Positions 7,567 through 9,670 of a DNA stretch of 9,670 bases are shown in pieces. Made by a program: the position numbers and the translations under genes. The stretch is from assembly GCA_020026195.1 (NCBI GenBank), contig JAHHQW010000069.1, positions 1 through 9,670 of the forward strand, given 5' to 3'. The notes beneath the pieces were generated by a model. That model had not been told where the DNA came from, did no database searches, and worked only from the letters and a program-made list of their open reading frames with translations. This DNA comes from Prevotella sp. (GTDB lineage Bacteria; Bacteroidota; Bacteroidia; Bacteroidales; Bacteroidaceae). How positions within the stretch are numbered: the stretch's first letter is position 1; each line of letters opens with the position of its first letter.

Positions 7567-8515
7567 TGCAAACGTTGAGATTAATATTATTTTCTGTCAA
7601 CTCTTCTGCTGTTATTCCAAGTACATCAAGAGATTCTTGATAGTTAAAATACACGTTGATTGCCTTATCTGCACTGTCTCTGTAGCGAATAAGCTTGGCA
7701 ATAGTCTCTTTATTTGGAAAATAATATTTATTATTCTTCTTTGTCGAAATTATGAAGTTTGAACATGTTACCTCGTTAAGGATGTTTTTAGTAACATTTC
7801 GCGTACTCCCATGATGGGGAAGTTTCATAAAATCCAATTCAAGAGGTGTACCGTTAGTCTTATTATAAGACTGAAGCGCATCACATAGTTTCTTAGGGGT
7901 ACTGTCACCTGGTAACAATAACTTCTTGCCTTCACATTCAGCCAGAATTATAATTGACTGACTATTGGTACCTCCTTCATCTATATCGTCATCATCAACA
8001 TTATCAATCAAGGTCCTTAAATCAATATACCAATCATCTGAACGAACTCCAAGCTCATCAGGTTCTTTCGGCTTATTTTCATATGCAACATCATGGTCAG
8101 GTGCTAATACATGCAGTTTTATGTCGCCAAACTCTATCGTAGAACCAAGTAACTCGGAAGTATTATTATTCCAGAACAATCCGTCTATTTCAAGAAGAAG
8201 AGACGTTAACTCATTTCCTTCGCCTACAGAATATTCATCTGTCTCTTCTTTCTTGGGAAAGTTAAACCAAACTTGTTTCAGCCTATGTGTCTCTCCAATT
8301 TCTTTCATGTGTTTAACCAATGCTATGATACCAGCTATGTGGTCAGAATCAATATGAGTCACCACAAGCAGGTCAATAATCTCATCCTGTGGCATTTTGC
8401 TATACTTGGCCCTAATAGCTGCTGTAGATTTTCCACCATCAATCACAATATTCTTCTTATTGTGACTAACCCAAATACTATCACCAGTACCTGCTTGAAG
8501 AATCTCTATGACCAT
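7550..8515 (-). CDS. ComEC-like metallo-beta-lactamase-fold hydrolase, partner of the protease-NACHT protein
   Basis: This 321-residue protein begins as ComEC-like MBL hydrolases do (MVIEILQAGTGDS). The metal motifs are THIDSDHIAG (His54, Asp56, Asp58, His59), TNSQS (183-187), LLPGDS (200-205, Asp204) and LPHHGS (232-237, His234/235). The second ligand of the usual HxHxDH is Asp here, an HxDxDH form I know from standalone members near STAND genes. An acidic loop (DDDDIDE, 174-180) interrupts the core. There is no signal or membrane segment, so unlike true ComEC it is not a DNA-uptake channel. Such enzymes cleave phosphodiesters or related bonds; the substrate here is unknown. It is the first intact gene of the operon, has a likely promoter just upstream, and overlaps the NACHT gene by 17 bp. 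The pairing matches the MBL plus protease-STAND arrangement of type I AVAST-like systems. Confidence 0.92.
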   Translation of the reverse strand: MVIEILQAGTGDSIWVSHNKKNIVIDGGKSTAAIRAKYSKMPQDEIIDLLVVTHIDSDHIAGIIALVKHMKEIGETHRLKQVWFNFPKKEETDEYSVGEGNELTSLLLEIDGLFWNNNTSELLGSTIEFGDIKLHVLAPDHDVAYENKPKEPDELGVRSDDWYIDLRTLIDNVDDDDIDEGGTNSQSIIILAECEGKKLLLPGDSTPKKLCDALQSYNKTNGTPLELDFMKLPHHGSTRNVTKNILNEVTCSNFIISTKKNNKYYFPNKETIAKLIRYRDSADKAINVYFNYQESLDVLGITAEELTENNINLNVCNEFNF

Positions 8516-8532
8516 TTTCTATATATGTTTTA

Positions 8533-8564
8533 TTAACTTATAACAATGTAATCAGTCTCTCAAA
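8533..8564 (-). promoter_or_regulatory. Bacteroides-type promoter for the MBL-NACHT operon
   Basis: Read on the - strand, TTTG (8564-8561) is followed after 20 bases by TAAGTTAA (8540-8533). This fits the -33 TTTG and -7 TAnnTTTG consensus of the Bacteroides primary sigma factor except for the last two bases of the -7 element. Transcription would start around 8526, leaving a leader of about 10 nt before the ATG at 8515. The -33 element falls inside the last codons of the upstream pseudogene. Confidence 0.45.
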
Positions 8565-9052
8565 CAATCTATTAGGATTATTTTCATTCCATCCTCGCGG
8601 GTGTATGCCATTTCTCCACCTGTGAGGGCAATTAGCGAATCTGGTTCACGAAGCCTTAATCGAAGAATCAACGAAACAACATTTCTTTCCTGTTCGTATT
8701 ACAGTCCTTGAGCGAATAGCCAAAGACCACGCTTCAATATCATCTATGACAAAAATTTCTCCAATGCACTCCATAATCATCAAACGTGGGCATAGATAGC
8801 CCTTTCATTTCCTCTGCGACATCGGCAAGCATGTATGTTTTTTTAAGTACAGATGTTTCTTGCGTATGCATGAAGAGTCAGTCTTGTCAACGCTGGATTT
8901 CGATGTGTCTTACCCACCCTCGAAATATCCTCGTCACAGATTACTTCCTCATAATCTTTAGCTATCAGTAATTTCGTATCTAAACTCATATCTTCAAGTG
9001 AAACTGGCCAACCAGATATTTTATCTCTTTCGAGACTAACTACGAAAATAGT
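8552..9052 (-). pseudogene. Decayed C-terminal remnant of a DUF4143/AAA_14-type ATP-binding protein
   Basis: Several frames together give one recognisable protein. From 9052 to about 8846 one frame reads LERDKISGWPVSLEDM, then CDEDISRVGKTHRNPALTRL and HAYARN. A shift leads to KKTYMLADVAEEMKGLSMPT, then two closely spaced shifts near 8765-8780 lead to IFVIDDIEAW, IRSRTVIRTGKK and FVDSS. A deletion then joins this to the C-terminal end, REPDSLIALTGGEMAYTRED, closing with TGA at 8552. I know this order from Bacteroidales ATP-binding proteins with a C-terminal DUF4143 domain of about 400 residues. Missing are the whole N-terminal P-loop ATPase and most of the region between FVDSS and the last 35 residues. 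No match is visible between 9053 and the right repeat copy. It is not functional, and its tail now overlaps the likely promoter of the MBL gene. Confidence 0.75.
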
Positions 9053-9161
9053 GATTACATCTCATTCAGCCAATTATTTTTCTATTTTTGTTCTAGATAA
9101 CTTTGTATTTTTGATGGTATACAGTTTGTTAAATTGATTCGGTCAAAGATGGTGATTGTAT

Positions 9162-9600
9162 CGAAAGCAACTTTACTTTATCTCCGTATTCATATATACG
9201 TTCATTAAAGTAAAGCTAACAGAGGGAGAAAAAGAAATGGCTTCGCCAAAGCCGAGCCGAACCATATCTACCGATTTTCTCTTTTGGCTGCAAAAGAATC
9301 CGAAATCCTAACTCAAAAGCGAAGCAAGATTCGCCCCTCATCAAGACACAAAAGCAACCTGCAAATCCGTAAATCCATCTCCGATTTTGCAGCCTCAATC
9401 GGCGAAATAATCACCGATATGCCTTATCTTTGCGAACCGGAGGTTTCGGAGCAAAAGAGAGCTATTTTTCTCTTTTCCCCTTCGTTTGAAGATAAACTAA
9501 GGTTAAAAGTGTTAAATCTTCGATTTTCGGCAAAAAACAAGTAAATTTTTGAGCCTTCTACCTTTTAAGCCATAAAGTATTGACAGTCAATTAGCATAAT
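9162..9600. repeat. Right copy of the long dispersed direct repeat
   Basis: This copy matches 1885-2300 in the same orientation. Its opening stem is one pair longer than in the left copy: CTTTACTTTA (9171-9180) with TAAAGTAAAG (9206-9215). GGCTGCAAAA (9286-9295) is a perfect ten-base inverted partner of TTTTGCAGCC (9385-9394), and a GCGAA/TTCGC hairpin lies between them. The copy carries about 18 extra bases near 9528-9545 relative to the left one. Short ORFs on both strands (9216-9398 -, 9284-9544 +) fall within it. The + frame has a counterpart in the left copy (both give MPYLCE), but codon positions show no protein-like pattern of change, so I leave them out. Confidence 0.8.
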
Positions 9601-9669
9601 ATGCTGCATCGGGGCAAATAATATTCCGCTCCAAAATTCATTAAAGCGAGACCCTAATTTTTCAGTTCT
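9565..9669 (-). CDS. Possible 3' end of a gene entering from the right edge
   Basis: On the - strand one frame is open from the window edge to a TAA at 9565, about 34 codons, with a plausible composition (KLGSRFNEFW, then GILFAPMQHIMLIDC). I do not recognise it. Its last codons (CQYFMA) lie in the outer edge of the right repeat copy, so the gene either ends in, or was cut by, the repeat. It is short enough to be a chance frame. Confidence 0.2.
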   Translation of the reverse strand, partial: RTEKLGSRFNEFWSGILFAPMQHIMLIDCQYFMA

Positions 9670-9670
9670 G

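Noticed and set aside
7965..8357. 130-codon + strand ORF
   Set aside because: It is the antisense shadow of the MBL hydrolase gene; its composition is Ser-rich and low in complexity.
8786..8971. 61-codon + strand ORF
   Set aside because: It overlaps the - strand pseudogene remnant, which gives recognisable protein blocks.
9284..9544. 86-codon + strand ORF in the right repeat copy
   Set aside because: The same frame in the left copy ends earlier at a stop, and differences are not concentrated at third codon positions.
1885..9600. Composite transposon with insertion-sequence ends
   Set aside because: The flanking repeats encode no transposase and are too short for typical insertion sequences, and no integrase lies in the block.

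Overview
The window looks like an accessory region of a Bacteroidales chromosome (Bacteroides, Parabacteroides or Prevotella type). The reasons are an AT-rich composition, mostly A-rich rather than Shine-Dalgarno starts, one promoter that fits the Bacteroides TTTG-N20-TAnnTT pattern, and protein families I know from that order. The genus assignment is an inference.

Layout. Positions 1-1648 (+ strand) hold a short operon: the 3' end of a calcineurin-like phosphoesterase, a 180-residue coiled-coil protein of unknown function, and a second, complete calcineurin-like phosphoesterase. It ends at a long AT-rich hairpin (1679-1746), followed by three imperfect short repeats (1786-1869). From about 1885 to 2300 and again from about 9162 to 9600 lie two direct copies of a roughly 420-440 bp non-coding, hairpin-rich repeat. 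The first 92 bases match at 88 positions by eye; the rest is more diverged.

Between the two copies is a 6.9 kb block with every gene on the - strand. In transcription order: a decayed C-terminal remnant of a DUF4143/AAA_14-type ATP-binding protein (8552-9052); a ComEC-like metallo-beta-lactamase-fold hydrolase (7550-8515); a 1627-residue trypsin-like protease/NACHT NTPase/helical-repeat protein (2683-7566) overlapping the hydrolase gene by 17 bp; and, 39 bp further on, a 111-residue Mrr-like nuclease fragment (2308-2643) that ends early and has lost the expected catalytic Asp.

How the genes work together (inference). An MBL hydrolase next to a protease-STAND protein is the gene pairing reported for type I AVAST-like and related NLR-like antiphage systems. 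The long C-terminal repeat would sense an invader, the NACHT module would oligomerise, and the N-terminal protease would be the effector, with the MBL enzyme as a partner. Both genes look intact. The two broken genes at the block's edges, each next to a repeat copy, suggest a defence cassette swapped in and out at a dispersed repeat. A likely promoter for the pair sits inside the tail of the upstream pseudogene.
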